From NCBI GenBank assembly GCA_036511855.1, contig DATCBN010000094.1, forward strand, positions 1 to 36,923: DNA of 36,923 nt, given 5' to 3'. The position numbers were made by a program, and so were the translations under genes. Below are positions 15,639-23,496 of this stretch, one piece after another. The notes beneath the pieces are model-generated. The model ran no database searches. It worked only from the letters and a program-made list of their open reading frames with translations, and was not told the origin of the DNA. The stretch's first letter is position 1. Each line of letters begins with the position of its first letter. Origin of the DNA: Candidatus Eremiobacteraceae bacterium (GTDB taxonomy: Bacteria > Vulcanimicrobiota > Vulcanimicrobiia > Eremiobacterales > Eremiobacteraceae).

Positions 15639-17228
15639 TCAGTCTATGCGCACGGCGTGCGCCGTGAGCGGCCCATGCGCGAGCGTGGCGTACACCGTGC
15701 CGCTTGCCAAGCGGATGCACACGGTGACCCGCTCGCTCAAGGACCAGCCGGCCACGATCGTGCGGCCGGGAACGCTGTCGATGCGGTAGGTGTGGCCGTC
15801 GTTGAACACTACCTGCGATCCGTCATCGGCGAGTCTTGAGACCAGGCGCACGACGCATAACGTAGGCGCCCGAGCGGCAGCGGCGACCGACTGGCTCCGC
15901 GAGGCGTTCACCGTCACACCGCTGCGCGCGACGGTATACGCGGTAGCGCCGCGTTTCGGCGTGGCGCAGACCGACACCGCATCGCCGACCAGCCACGAAG
16001 CGGCCGTCACGTGCCCGGCAATATCCACAGCATATGCGTGGCCGTCCGAAAGTCCGACGCCGTATCCATCGTCTGAGACGTCGGTGATGGAGGCATCCGC
16101 GCAGGCTTCTCCCGGCGCGGCGCTGGAGAGCGTGGAGACCGTACTCGCGACGATGGCAGCAGACTGTGTGCGAACAGTGTACCCGTTCACGTCGAGAGAA
16201 GCCGGCCGCTTTAGCCCGGCCGGCCACGCGCACTTCGCGACCGCGGTGCCGGTCGCCCAACCTTCCGCTTGTGCTCGATCGACCGGATCGGTGAGCTGAT
16301 AGCGGCTGCCGTCGCTGAGATCGACCGTCGAGCCGTCGCGCGTGACCGTGGCGATCGCGACGGTCTTGCATGCGTACGATGGTCGCGGGATGGCGCTGCG
16401 ATGCGGCGGCACGCCGGTTTTGGCGACGACCTGTGTTCTTGTCAATGCAGGCGAGCTGACCGGGGGCGAAGATGCCGCACTCGTCGCCTGTCTCTCCGGC
16501 GCCGATGTATTGGAGCTCCCGAGGGCGTGCGCGAGCGCCGTGGCGATCAGCCCCGGCAGGGGTGAATTCTTATGCATTGCGCGGCCTGCCGCCGGGAGAG
16601 GCGCTGCTGCATTGGTTGCGCCGGCCACCGGTGCGGATGTTCGGTTGCTCGCCGGCGCTGCGTTATACCGTCCGATGAGGCCGCGCGCCAAAACACCCGC
16701 CGCGATGAGCACCACTAGGACGGCCGCTACGGCTAGCCACCGCAGTGGCCCCGCCGCAGTATCGCTCGCCGGCGGTGTTTTCGCAGCCGCCGCACGCACC
16801 AACGCTTCGCGCGCCAGATCCGCCGCATTCTTGGTCGCAACCGCAGCCGAATAATCTTCCTCGAGCTGTTTGCGCTCGGCTTGCAGTTCGTATGCGGCCT
16901 GACGGTCCGATTGGGCCCGTCGCACTTGTTGGTCGAACCACTTGTTGCGCTCTTCTATGTAGGTGGACTGCTGGCTTCGCTTCCATATCTCGCCGTAGGC
17001 CGCGGTCCCGCGCAGGCCCTCGTCGTACACATGGCGCTTGTCCTCGTCGCCGAGCGTCTCCCACGCCTCTTTCACGGCCGCGGCGAGTCTGATCGTGCTC
17101 GCCGAGTCGTGAGCGACGTTGGGCCGGATGCGGACGATCAACGAGTTGTAGGCAGCGCAGATCTCATCGTGGGAAGCGTCGGGTTTCAGGCCAAGCAGAT
17201 CGTAGTATGAGAGTTCGGTTCCCGGCAT
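15639..17228 (-). CDS. membrane protein: degenerate J domain plus three Cys-bracketed repeats
   Basis: This is a 529-residue protein. Residues 5-72 form a J domain (YYDLLGL, EICAAYN, VKEAWETLGDEDKRHVYDEG), but the HPD motif is R35-P36-N37, so Hsp70 stimulation is not expected. A charged helical, probably coiled-coil stretch runs about 90-145. One membrane segment lies at 163-182 (LRWLAVAAVLVVLIAAGVL). An Ala/Pro/Ser-rich linker follows to about 285. Then come three homologous modules, each opening and closing with Cys 45-46 residues apart: C287-C333, C376-C421, C458-C504. Each contains a DG...L/F-x-DG-(S/H)-x-Y hairpin and a W about ten residues before the last Cys. The topology implied is N-terminus inside, modules outside with intra-module disulfides. 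The start is three bases after the thioesterase stop. Function unknown. Confidence 0.75.
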   Translation of the reverse strand: MPGTELSYYDLLGLKPDASHDEICAAYNSLIVRIRPNVAHDSASTIRLAAAVKEAWETLGDEDKRHVYDEGLRGTAAYGEIWKRSQQSTYIEERNKWFDQQVRRAQSDRQAAYELQAERKQLEEDYSAAVATKNAADLAREALVRAAAAKTPPASDTAAGPLRWLAVAAVLVVLIAAGVLARGLIGRYNAAPASNRTSAPVAGATNAAAPLPAAGRAMHKNSPLPGLIATALAHALGSSNTSAPERQATSAASSPPVSSPALTRTQVVAKTGVPPHRSAIPRPSYACKTVAIATVTRDGSTVDLSDGSRYQLTDPVDRAQAEGWATGTAVAKCAWPAGLKRPASLDVNGYTVRTQSAAIVASTVSTLSSAAPGEACADASITDVSDDGYGVGLSDGHAYAVDIAGHVTAASWLVGDAVSVCATPKRGATAYTVARSGVTVNASRSQSVAAAARAPTLCVVRLVSRLADDGSQVVFNDGHTYRIDSVPGRTIVAGWSLSERVTVCIRLASGTVYATLAHGPLTAHAVRID

Positions 17229-17231
17229 GCG

Positions 17232-17687
17232 CTAGCTCAGTGTTCGGCTCTTGGATGTGAGCACCGTCAGCGAGCGCCCTTCGTAGGCTTCGATCTGCAG
17301 CCGGCGTTGATCGGTCATCGGCACCGATTTGCCGCTCGTGGTGTCGAACATGACCTGCGCCGAATGAACCTCGGCGATCAGCGTGCCGTTCTCCGAATTG
17401 CGGATCTCGTGCTCGATGAGGAAGCTGGAGCGGCGCAGCTCCGTGACGCGGCATCCGACGGTGAGCTTGTCGCCGAGGTGCGCGGGCGCGTGATAGCGCG
17501 CCGTGAGCTCGGCCAGTACGAAATCGAAATCCTCGACGCGTTTGATGCCGGTCATCACCATCCAATACTCGTTGCGCACCGTCTCGCAGTACGTGAGGTA
17601 TTGGGCATGGTTGACGTGCCGCATCCCGTCGACATCGCGAAACGCGACGACGATCGGGCGTATGAATTTGAAGCGAGTGTCAGACAC
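17232..17687 (-). CDS. acyl-CoA thioesterase, 4HBT (YbgC/FadM-like)
   Basis: The 151-residue hotdog-fold protein carries the 4-hydroxybenzoyl-CoA thioesterase signature FRDVDGMRHVNHAQYLTYCE, including the catalytic-type Asp followed by HVNH, and continues ARYHAPAHLGDKLTVGCRV, matching YbgC and FadM. It would hydrolyse acyl-CoA thioesters in the cytoplasm; chain length cannot be inferred. The start is a GTG with GAGGAG about 12 bases upstream, slightly far. It lies 17 bases after the M1 peptidase gene and three bases before the J-domain gene, so these are likely co-transcribed, although no functional link is evident. Confidence 0.88.
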   Translation of the reverse strand: MSDTRFKFIRPIVVAFRDVDGMRHVNHAQYLTYCETVRNEYWMVMTGIKRVEDFDFVLAELTARYHAPAHLGDKLTVGCRVTELRRSSFLIEHEIRNSENGTLIAEVHSAQVMFDTTSGKSVPMTDQRRLQIEAYEGRSLTVLTSKSRTLS

Positions 17688-17704
17688 GCTTATACGTTGC
17701 TCCT

Positions 17705-20215
17705 CTAGTGTCGGGAAGCGTTCCCGCGTGAATTCGACGCCTTGGCGATTGCATCCGCTGCCGCGAGCGCTCGATCGCGCAAGCGCTCATCTTCGGTGCT
17801 ACCTGCGAGGTCGCGGATAGGTTTGAGCGCCGCCGGGTCGTCGAGCGACGTCAACGCGCGCAGAATCGTGAAATTGGTGACGAGATCGGGATCGCCGAGC
17901 AGGCCGCCGAGAAACGCCGTGACCTGCGGGTCGCCTTTGCCGATACTGCCGAGAGCGAGGATCGCGGCACCGCGCGAGTCGAGCGGTGCCCCATATCGCG
18001 CGTAGCTCCGTTCGAGCGGAATCGCCGCGTTGCCCTGAACGATGGCGTATCCGCTCAGCGCCGCCGACGCTATCTCCGCGTTGTTCGATGGCTCGACCAA
18101 TGCCCGCGCAAGCAATCGTTCGATGCCCGGCGCATGCCAATGGGCGAGCGTTTGCACCGCAGCGGCGATCGCGCGGTACGATTCGTCATGTGCGGCGATG
18201 TCCTGCAGCTTCTTTGTCGCCTGTGCGTCGGCCGGAAAATCGGCGAGCGCATCGGCGGCAGCCCGCCGCACGTGCGCGCTGGGATCGCGAAGCGCCGACT
18301 GCAGCGCTCTCGCGTATTGCGCCGATCGCGGGCCAGGGCTTAGTTCGCCCGCGACTCGCGCGCGCGCGTCGGCCACCGGCTCGGTGATCACGAATGATGT
18401 GAGCGCCGTGGTCACGGCCTGTGACGGAGCGTTGCGATCGGACAAGGCGTCGAACGCGGCTAGCCGGTCGAGGACGCTTGCAGCGTGCTCAAGTTGGTAG
18501 ATCCATTCCTCGTCGCTTTTCTTGAAGGTCGTCTTCGCCAAGATATTGCGTCCGGGGTCCCACAGCACCATCACCGGCCGCGACTGCACGGTGAAGTGAA
18601 ACACTTGATGCCGCAGGTCGTTGCGAACTTTGAAGGTCGTGCGAGAGCCATCGGGCGTCGTCACCTGCACGTCGACCGGCATGGTGAAGACCGACGGCGT
18701 GTTCCACTTGGTGCTCTGAGTCTGATCGACAGTGAGACGCACATCCTTTGCGGCGGCATCGTAGATGTACGATAGCGAGTATTCGGGAAAGCCCGCCCGG
18801 TAGAGCCACTCATCGGCAAAACCGCTTATGTCCACGCCCGTGGATCGCGTGACGGCCTGCACCCACTGCGCCGTGTTCGCGCTGCGTTCGCCGAAGATAT
18901 TCAAGAACGCAGCCTCGCCGACGCGGTACATCTCGTTGCCGGAGATGGTCCGCAGCATATGCAAGACGCATCCGCCCTTGGAGTACGAGTCGCCGTCGAA
19001 CATGTCGATCGGCTTCGCGTACGTCTCCGTCACGATGGGGCGTCGATATATCTCGTCCTGGGCGAAGACGTCGTCCATCATGGAAAGCCGGTCCATCGCG
19101 AACGCATCTTCGCCATGGGCGTGCTCGTCGTAGAGCGCCGTGTAATACGTGGCGAAGCCCTCGTTCAGCCACGCGTTGCCCCAGTCGGAGAGGGTCTCGT
19201 AGTCTCCGAACCATTGATGGGAAAGCTCGTGCGCGATGACTCCCTCGCTCGTCGCGTCGAGTTCGGCGCGCGGATCGTGCAGCGTTCTGCTGGTGATCGT
19301 CGTCGCTGAGATGTTCTCCATGCCGCCGTACGTGAAGTCGACGACTGCCGCCAGCGCGTATTTCGGATATGGATACGGCACGGCGTTGAATTTCGAAAAG
19401 AAGTCGATCATCTTCGGGGTGGCCCGGAAATCATACGTAGCGGTGCCGGAATACTGAGGCGGCGCCCAATACTGTACGGGCAGTCCGCCGTCGCGCACGG
19501 TTTGATCCGCAAACGTACCGGCAACGATCGAGTTCAGATATGTCGAGTGCGGCACGACCATGATCCAATCCCAGGTGGACGTGCGGCGGCCGCGGTCGTG
19601 CGTGACCGACTTTAGCGAGCCGTTGCTGAGCACGTGCTGTCCTTCGGGGACGGTCACGATCGTCTCGCTGCTCGCTTTCTCATCCGGGAAGTCGTACGTG
19701 GGATACCAAAAGCGCCCATCCTCCATTTCCGATTGCGACCATACTTCCCACGGCCTGGCAGGGTAAGACGCATCCGGGCGCACGAAATACAGACCCTTCG
19801 TCGGGTGCGCCGAGAAGCGCGTTTCGACTGCGAACGCTTTGCCCGGCGATGCGGCGGACGGCAAGAATACGCGCAAAGTGTGCCCGAAGGTCCGGTAGCG
19901 CAGCGCCGGTCCGCTTGCTAAGCCAACCCAAGTGTAGCGCAGATCCGCGGAATCGAAGTCGAGCCATTGCGTCTGTGGCTGCAGGACGACGACCGAGTTG
20001 GTGACGTCGCCGAATTCGTCGCCTTTACGTTCGTCGAACGACAGAACGAGCTTGACGTGCGTCAGCCAATATTCGTGAAAACGCGGGTGGTGCAGATACG
20101 CCTTGCCGCCGCCGAACTGCACGCGCGAATCGGTTTCGGCGGCGCGAACGCTTGTTGCTAGTGTGAGCGCGAGAACAGCGAATGCGAGCGCGGTCGCAAG
20201 ACGGCGTGCGATCAG
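17705..20215 (-). CDS. secreted M1 aminopeptidase with HEAT-like C-terminus (probable CTG start)
   Basis: A GTG at 20122 would give 805 residues and no signal peptide. The frame is open 31 codons further up and encodes a clear one (IARRLATALAFAVLALTLA, ending VRAAE). It follows GGAAGGAG at ideal distance from a CTG (20215), with no ATG, GTG or TTG before the in-frame stop near 20275. I therefore start at CTG, 836 residues. The M1 exopeptidase motif GGMEN is at about 297-301. Zinc site H-E-L-S-H is at 329-333, with the third ligand E352 in LNEGFATYY. The last 250 residues form short helical repeats (VRRAAADALADF, RGAAILALGSIG), as in the HEAT/ERAP1-like domain. It would trim N-terminal residues from peptides outside the cytoplasm. 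Confidence 0.9.
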   Translation of the reverse strand: MIARRLATALAFAVLALTLATSVRAAETDSRVQFGGGKAYLHHPRFHEYWLTHVKLVLSFDERKGDEFGDVTNSVVVLQPQTQWLDFDSADLRYTWVGLASGPALRYRTFGHTLRVFLPSAASPGKAFAVETRFSAHPTKGLYFVRPDASYPARPWEVWSQSEMEDGRFWYPTYDFPDEKASSETIVTVPEGQHVLSNGSLKSVTHDRGRRTSTWDWIMVVPHSTYLNSIVAGTFADQTVRDGGLPVQYWAPPQYSGTATYDFRATPKMIDFFSKFNAVPYPYPKYALAAVVDFTYGGMENISATTITSRTLHDPRAELDATSEGVIAHELSHQWFGDYETLSDWGNAWLNEGFATYYTALYDEHAHGEDAFAMDRLSMMDDVFAQDEIYRRPIVTETYAKPIDMFDGDSYSKGGCVLHMLRTISGNEMYRVGEAAFLNIFGERSANTAQWVQAVTRSTGVDISGFADEWLYRAGFPEYSLSYIYDAAAKDVRLTVDQTQSTKWNTPSVFTMPVDVQVTTPDGSRTTFKVRNDLRHQVFHFTVQSRPVMVLWDPGRNILAKTTFKKSDEEWIYQLEHAASVLDRLAAFDALSDRNAPSQAVTTALTSFVITEPVADARARVAGELSPGPRSAQYARALQSALRDPSAHVRRAAADALADFPADAQATKKLQDIAAHDESYRAIAAAVQTLAHWHAPGIERLLARALVEPSNNAEIASAALSGYAIVQGNAAIPLERSYARYGAPLDSRGAAILALGSIGKGDPQVTAFLGGLLGDPDLVTNFTILRALTSLDDPAALKPIRDLAGSTEDERLRDRALAAADAIAKASNSRGNASRH

Positions 20216-20292
20216 AACGGATACTCCTTCCAGGGTACGTCGCCTGACGTGTTCGCAACGCGCCGGCGATTCTCATCCGGGGCAGGAGCGGA

Positions 20293-21186
20293 CTACTCTT
20301 GAGTGGCTTGCGTCGATCCCCGGTCGAAGAATTCGAAATCGTCGAATTGGTCGAGAAAATGATAGTGGCCGAGCGTATAGGTCAATCCGTGAAATGTCGC
20401 CGCGCCCCAACCGAAGAGGCCGCCTCCGTCGCGAACGTCTTCGCTCGTGGTCTCCTCGCGCAGAACCCACTGGCCGTGGAAATTCATGTAGCGGACATCC
20501 CACTGCACTTTCGAGGCGGCGCAGCCATTGAAGATGCCGGCGACGGTGAGGCGAGCCGGTTGAAACGTATCCTCATCCACCCACATGGCGCGAACCCGGT
20601 ACTCGCCGGGATCTTCGACCGGCTCGAGCGCCAAGTGCCAACACGGTCCGGTATCGCACTGCTCTTCACCGACGAGCGTCGCATTGTAGTAGCGCGCTGT
20701 GACCGTCACCGTGCCGAGCACGCTCGCATCCGACGTGCTGCCGGGAACCGGATGCGGATGGAAGTCAACGGCCGACTGCGGCACGAAGCCGAATGAGTAA
20801 TACGGGGAGATCCGGGGGACTCCGAATGGCGTGTTCACGCCGGTGCTCGGATCGATGGTCCACGTGAATATCTGAAACTTGGTGCCGTAGGGATTCGACA
20901 TTTGATTCGACGAGTAGAGCGGCGCTTGCGTTGTGATGACGAAATCGTCCATCGTACGGACCCACGCCTGGAATCCTTCGGCGTAAAGCCGGCCCTTCAC
21001 GTGAGCGCGGACGTCGATGAGATATCGCATGTACGGCGGATAGGTCCGGTCGCGCCAGACCTGCAGAGCGCGGTCGAGAATGTCGTTCGCGCTTCGGGTC
21101 GTCGTGGTGCTCGGCGCGGACTGGTCGGCCGCCAAAGGCGCGGCCGCCGTTACGGCGAGGATGAGCGCGGCCAAGAACATCGGCAT
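20293..21186 (-). CDS. secreted protein of unknown function
   Basis: This is a 297-residue exported protein with signal peptide PMFLAALILAVTAAAPLAA. I do not recognise the family. The mature part starts with a helix containing ANDILDRALQVWRDRTYPPYMRY, then alternates short strands (YLIDVRAHVKGRLYAEGF, DFVITTQAPLYS, VRAMWVDEDTFQPARLTVAG, VQWDVRYMNF). That pattern is similar to LolA/RseB-like or outer-membrane lipoprotein-sorting folds, where a concave sheet binds lipid. Four cysteines lie in the central part, including EEQCDTGPCWHL. It precedes the M1 peptidase gene by 77 bases on the same strand and may be in the same transcript. No strong ribosome site is seen before the ATG. The LolA-like fold is a guess from strand pattern only. 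Confidence 0.65.
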   Translation of the reverse strand: MPMFLAALILAVTAAAPLAADQSAPSTTTTRSANDILDRALQVWRDRTYPPYMRYLIDVRAHVKGRLYAEGFQAWVRTMDDFVITTQAPLYSSNQMSNPYGTKFQIFTWTIDPSTGVNTPFGVPRISPYYSFGFVPQSAVDFHPHPVPGSTSDASVLGTVTVTARYYNATLVGEEQCDTGPCWHLALEPVEDPGEYRVRAMWVDEDTFQPARLTVAGIFNGCAASKVQWDVRYMNFHGQWVLREETTSEDVRDGGGLFGWGAATFHGLTYTLGHYHFLDQFDDFEFFDRGSTQATQE

Positions 21187-21274
21187 TATCTTATTTTATC
21201 GCACGATCAGCATATTTGATTCGCAAAGCATTCGCGCCGCGAAAGCCCCCTCCCGCCGGACCGGCTTTCACGTA

Positions 21275-21303
21275 TTATTCACAGTCCACACGTTTTATAC
21301 ACG
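21275..21303 (+). promoter_or_regulatory. DnaA-box-like 9-mers in divergent intergenic region
   Basis: Within the 165-base gap between two divergent secreted-protein genes there is a perfect match to the TTATNCACA consensus (TTATTCACA, 21275-21283). TTATACACG (21295-21303) has one mismatch, and TCCACA lies between them. The gap should also contain two promoters. This may be DnaA binding or chance in an AT-richer stretch. Confidence 0.3.
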
Positions 21304-21351
21304 TCCAACCTGGGAAAGCGAATAGATGTTGGCGATGAACGGACGCGATAC

Positions 21352-21816
21352 ATGATTCGAGGCGCCTTGGCGGCCGTCGTTTGGTCGGCCGCATTTTTAT
21401 TCAGCGGACTCTGCGCGCGTGCCGACGCGTGCTCGGACACCTGGTTTTACTCCGCGCTGGCCGCGACCGGTGAAAGAGATCTCAGTCAGTATATGGGCGA
21501 GGGTGGCACCCAAACGGCGAAATCCGACTTTGACATCGTCGCGCGCAACATGGACCTTGCCGGCCGGACGGTCGATGCGTGCAAACAAGCCGATACGATC
21601 GCGAAATTCGCGTTCACCGACGCTGATCGCTGGCAGATCGGCTTCGACCGGGGATGGATTCCTGCGCCGGACGCCGCGCGCCACGTCCACGGCGCGCTCA
21701 CGCGATTGAAAGCGATACATTTCGATAGCCGCGATCCGAAAGAATACAATAGCGTGCAGATCCACGATAAAGCGCTGTTCAAGGCAGCCGGCCTTGCGTG
21801 GGAAGCTGTCCGCTGA
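21352..21816 (+). CDS. small secreted protein of unknown function
   Basis: The 154-residue product starts at the ATG at 21352 without a clear ribosome site. It has a signal peptide (IRGALAAVVWSAAFLFSGLCARA). The mature domain contains CSDTWFYSALAATGERDLSQYM, a Cys in VDACKQADTI and a helical C-terminal part (RHVHGALTRLKAI). The two cysteines could pair outside the cytoplasm. No family is recognised. Codon use and base composition match its neighbours. It converges on the small Cys-rich gene. Confidence 0.6.
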   Translation: MIRGALAAVVWSAAFLFSGLCARADACSDTWFYSALAATGERDLSQYMGEGGTQTAKSDFDIVARNMDLAGRTVDACKQADTIAKFAFTDADRWQIGFDRGWIPAPDAARHVHGALTRLKAIHFDSRDPKEYNSVQIHDKALFKAAGLAWEAVR

Positions 21817-21837
21817 CACTCCGGCGCTAGCACTCGT

Positions 21838-22056
21838 TCACGGCGTGAGCCGTTGTGCGCACAGATTGCAAAAGAATAGAGACCGGTCGTCCGGCGGCTG
21901 GGTGTGAATGGCCACCCAACCCTGAGTCTTCACCGCATCGCCAATATCTTTGGTCACCCGCGAACACCGGCCGGCCCTGATCTCGTCGACGCTGTGGCTG
22001 CCAAACTCGCAGCCGAGGCACGCACACTCGGCGTCAACCGGATTTTCGGATCCCAT
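21838..22056 (-). CDS. 72-residue Cys-rich protein, probable zinc binder
   Basis: The ATG at 22056 has AGGTAGG just upstream, which decides it over the longer form from 22095. The 72-residue product contains CACLGC near the N-terminus, a single Cys in AGRCSRV, and FFCNLCAQRL at the C-terminus. CxxC pairs at both ends suggest a small zinc ribbon, and the final CxxC-x-x-R/L resembles rubredoxin-like or treble-clef knuckles. No signal peptide is present. The role is unknown. Confidence 0.55.
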   Translation of the reverse strand: MGSENPVDAECACLGCEFGSHSVDEIRAGRCSRVTKDIGDAVKTQGWVAIHTQPPDDRSLFFCNLCAQRLTP

Positions 22057-22406
22057 AAGCCTACCTTTGTCTCGTGCCGTGGGATATGAATGCACTTAGT
22101 CGTACCGCTAGGGTATATTCCATCCCGGAGTTCTCCACATTGTCCACATATGGCCTGTTCATAACTCGTATTAGCGAGATACTTCGGGCCAATTGGCGGT
22201 CATCCACAGTTTCCACAGGGACGGTGGGTAAAAAGTATTACGTACGAAACCGACCAAGCGTTACTTTCGCCCCAATGGGTTGCGCGTTCATACTCTGAAT
22301 GCGGACGCTACGTTTCTGGCTGTTGCCCTCAGCTAAAACCGCTCGAAGCGTCGCAAACAGATCACCTCACAAAGGTCAGTAGCGTGAAGTCGAGGAGAAA
22401 ATCCAC
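22057..22406. other. 350-base non-coding region with paired TCCACA boxes
   Basis: The region upstream of the first lipoprotein holds no convincing gene; a 74-codon frame at 22074-22298 lacks coding character. Four 9-mers ending TCCACA occur on the plus strand as two head-to-tail pairs: TTCTCCACA (22131-22139) with TTGTCCACA (22140-22148), and TCATCCACA (22200-22208) with GTTTCCACA (22209-22217). Three of the four are one base from TTATCCACA. Between and after them the sequence is AT-richer (GTTCATAACTCGTATTAG, GTAAAAAGTATTACG). The 3' end carries the lipoprotein ribosome site GTCGAGGAGA. It could be a regulatory region, DnaA target or origin-like element. No hairpin terminator was seen. Confidence 0.4.
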
Positions 22407-23417
22407 ATGCGTACATCTTCCACCATCAAAGTTCTGGGCGCTGCAGCGGCGATAGCGTTGCTCGCCGGCTGCTCCAGTAATAGTTCCACGTTGCCCGCCG
22501 GCAGGGTCGCGGATCAGTCGCACGCGCGCGCAGAAAACATGCGTGCGCTCACGGGAGTCGCGCCTCAGTTCCTGCAGAGCATCAACTTTGGGCATCCCTA
22601 CGTGCACATAAATCCGAACACACCTGGACCGAAGGACCTCGCGGTGTCCGACTTTGCGGGCACGGTCGAGATTTTAAACCGCACCTATGCCCCGGAACGA
22701 ATCGTCACCGACCCCACCGGCTGTCCGGACGGGGACTTCTACGACGTACGGGGCCGCCTGTACGACGCCGACTACTGCGGAGCCGCAGTCACGGAATACA
22801 CGCCGAACGGCACATTGATGTTCACCTACAGCGCCTCCGGGTTGGGTAATCCCGTCGGCGTCACAACCGATGCGGCCAATAATGTCTATGCCGTCGACTT
22901 CGGAGGCGGCAGCCCAAGCATCGTCGTCGAGTTCCCACAGGGGAACACCGCACCGTCGGCGTCATGCGCTACGGGGCTCGCGAACGAAGGCGTTGCAGTC
23001 GATTCGACCGGCGCCGTCTTTGTGGACGGCGACGATCCGAATACCGGCTTGGGCGTCATCCTTGAATACCAGAACGGTCTGGCCGGTTGCCCGACTCCGA
23101 CGCATCTCGGCGTCTCGCTCGGCTTCCCCGGTGGGATGCAGATCGACAATGCCCACAATCTGCTCGTCTGCGACCAGGGCGCCGGCGTCGACATCATCCC
23201 GCCGCCGTACAATTCAATCTCGTCGACCATCACGGGCGCTTCAGATACTTTCCACGTCGCCATCAACAGGAAGAACGGAAAGATCTTCATCGCCGATCCC
23301 TCTAATGCCGACGTCCTCGTCGACTTGTATCCGAGCGGTACGTCCTTCGCGGTGCTGAACAGCGCCAACGGGCTCTCCGATCCCGCTGGTGTCGCGACAA
23401 ATCCGTATCCACAGTAA
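22407..23417 (+). CDS. NHL-like beta-propeller lipoprotein, copy 1
   Basis: The 336-residue product has a lipoprotein signal peptide with lipobox LLAGC (Cys about residue 22). A beta-propeller-like series of strands follows, with repeats such as PVGVTTDAANNVYAVDFG, EGVAVDSTGAVFVDGDD, GMQIDNAHNLLVCDQG and FHVAINRKNGKIFIADP, resembling NHL/SMP-30-type blades. GCPDGDFYDVRGRLYDADYC contains a Cys pair conserved in the duplicate. The start has GTCGAGGAGA nine bases upstream. Such lipoproteins are likely anchored to the outer or inner membrane and face the periplasm or exterior. The ligand is unknown. About four fifths of residues match copy 2 by eye. Confidence 0.8.
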   Translation: MRTSSTIKVLGAAAAIALLAGCSSNSSTLPAGRVADQSHARAENMRALTGVAPQFLQSINFGHPYVHINPNTPGPKDLAVSDFAGTVEILNRTYAPERIVTDPTGCPDGDFYDVRGRLYDADYCGAAVTEYTPNGTLMFTYSASGLGNPVGVTTDAANNVYAVDFGGGSPSIVVEFPQGNTAPSASCATGLANEGVAVDSTGAVFVDGDDPNTGLGVILEYQNGLAGCPTPTHLGVSLGFPGGMQIDNAHNLLVCDQGAGVDIIPPPYNSISSTITGASDTFHVAINRKNGKIFIADPSNADVLVDLYPSGTSFAVLNSANGLSDPAGVATNPYPQ

Positions 23418-23440
23418 ACCCGACTCATCCAGATATGTGG

Positions 23441-23471
23441 GGGGACGCGTCGCTCGGCGGCGCGTCCCCCT
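23441..23471 (+). terminator. strong GC hairpin between duplicated lipoprotein genes
   Basis: The stem is ten base pairs, GGGGGACGCG pairing with CGCGTCCCCC, around an 11-base loop. It sits 24 bases after the copy 1 stop and 25 before the copy 2 start. No T-run follows (TTACTGC), so it may be a partial terminator or a 3' stabiliser rather than a full rho-independent terminator. It could set different expression of the two copies. Confidence 0.6.
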
Positions 23472-23496
23472 TACTGCAGTCGAGGAGAGAATCCAC

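Noticed and set aside
22074-22298. 74-codon plus-strand frame in the boxed intergenic region
   Set aside because: No ribosome site, no recognisable features, codon use unlike neighbours, and it spans the paired TCCACA boxes.
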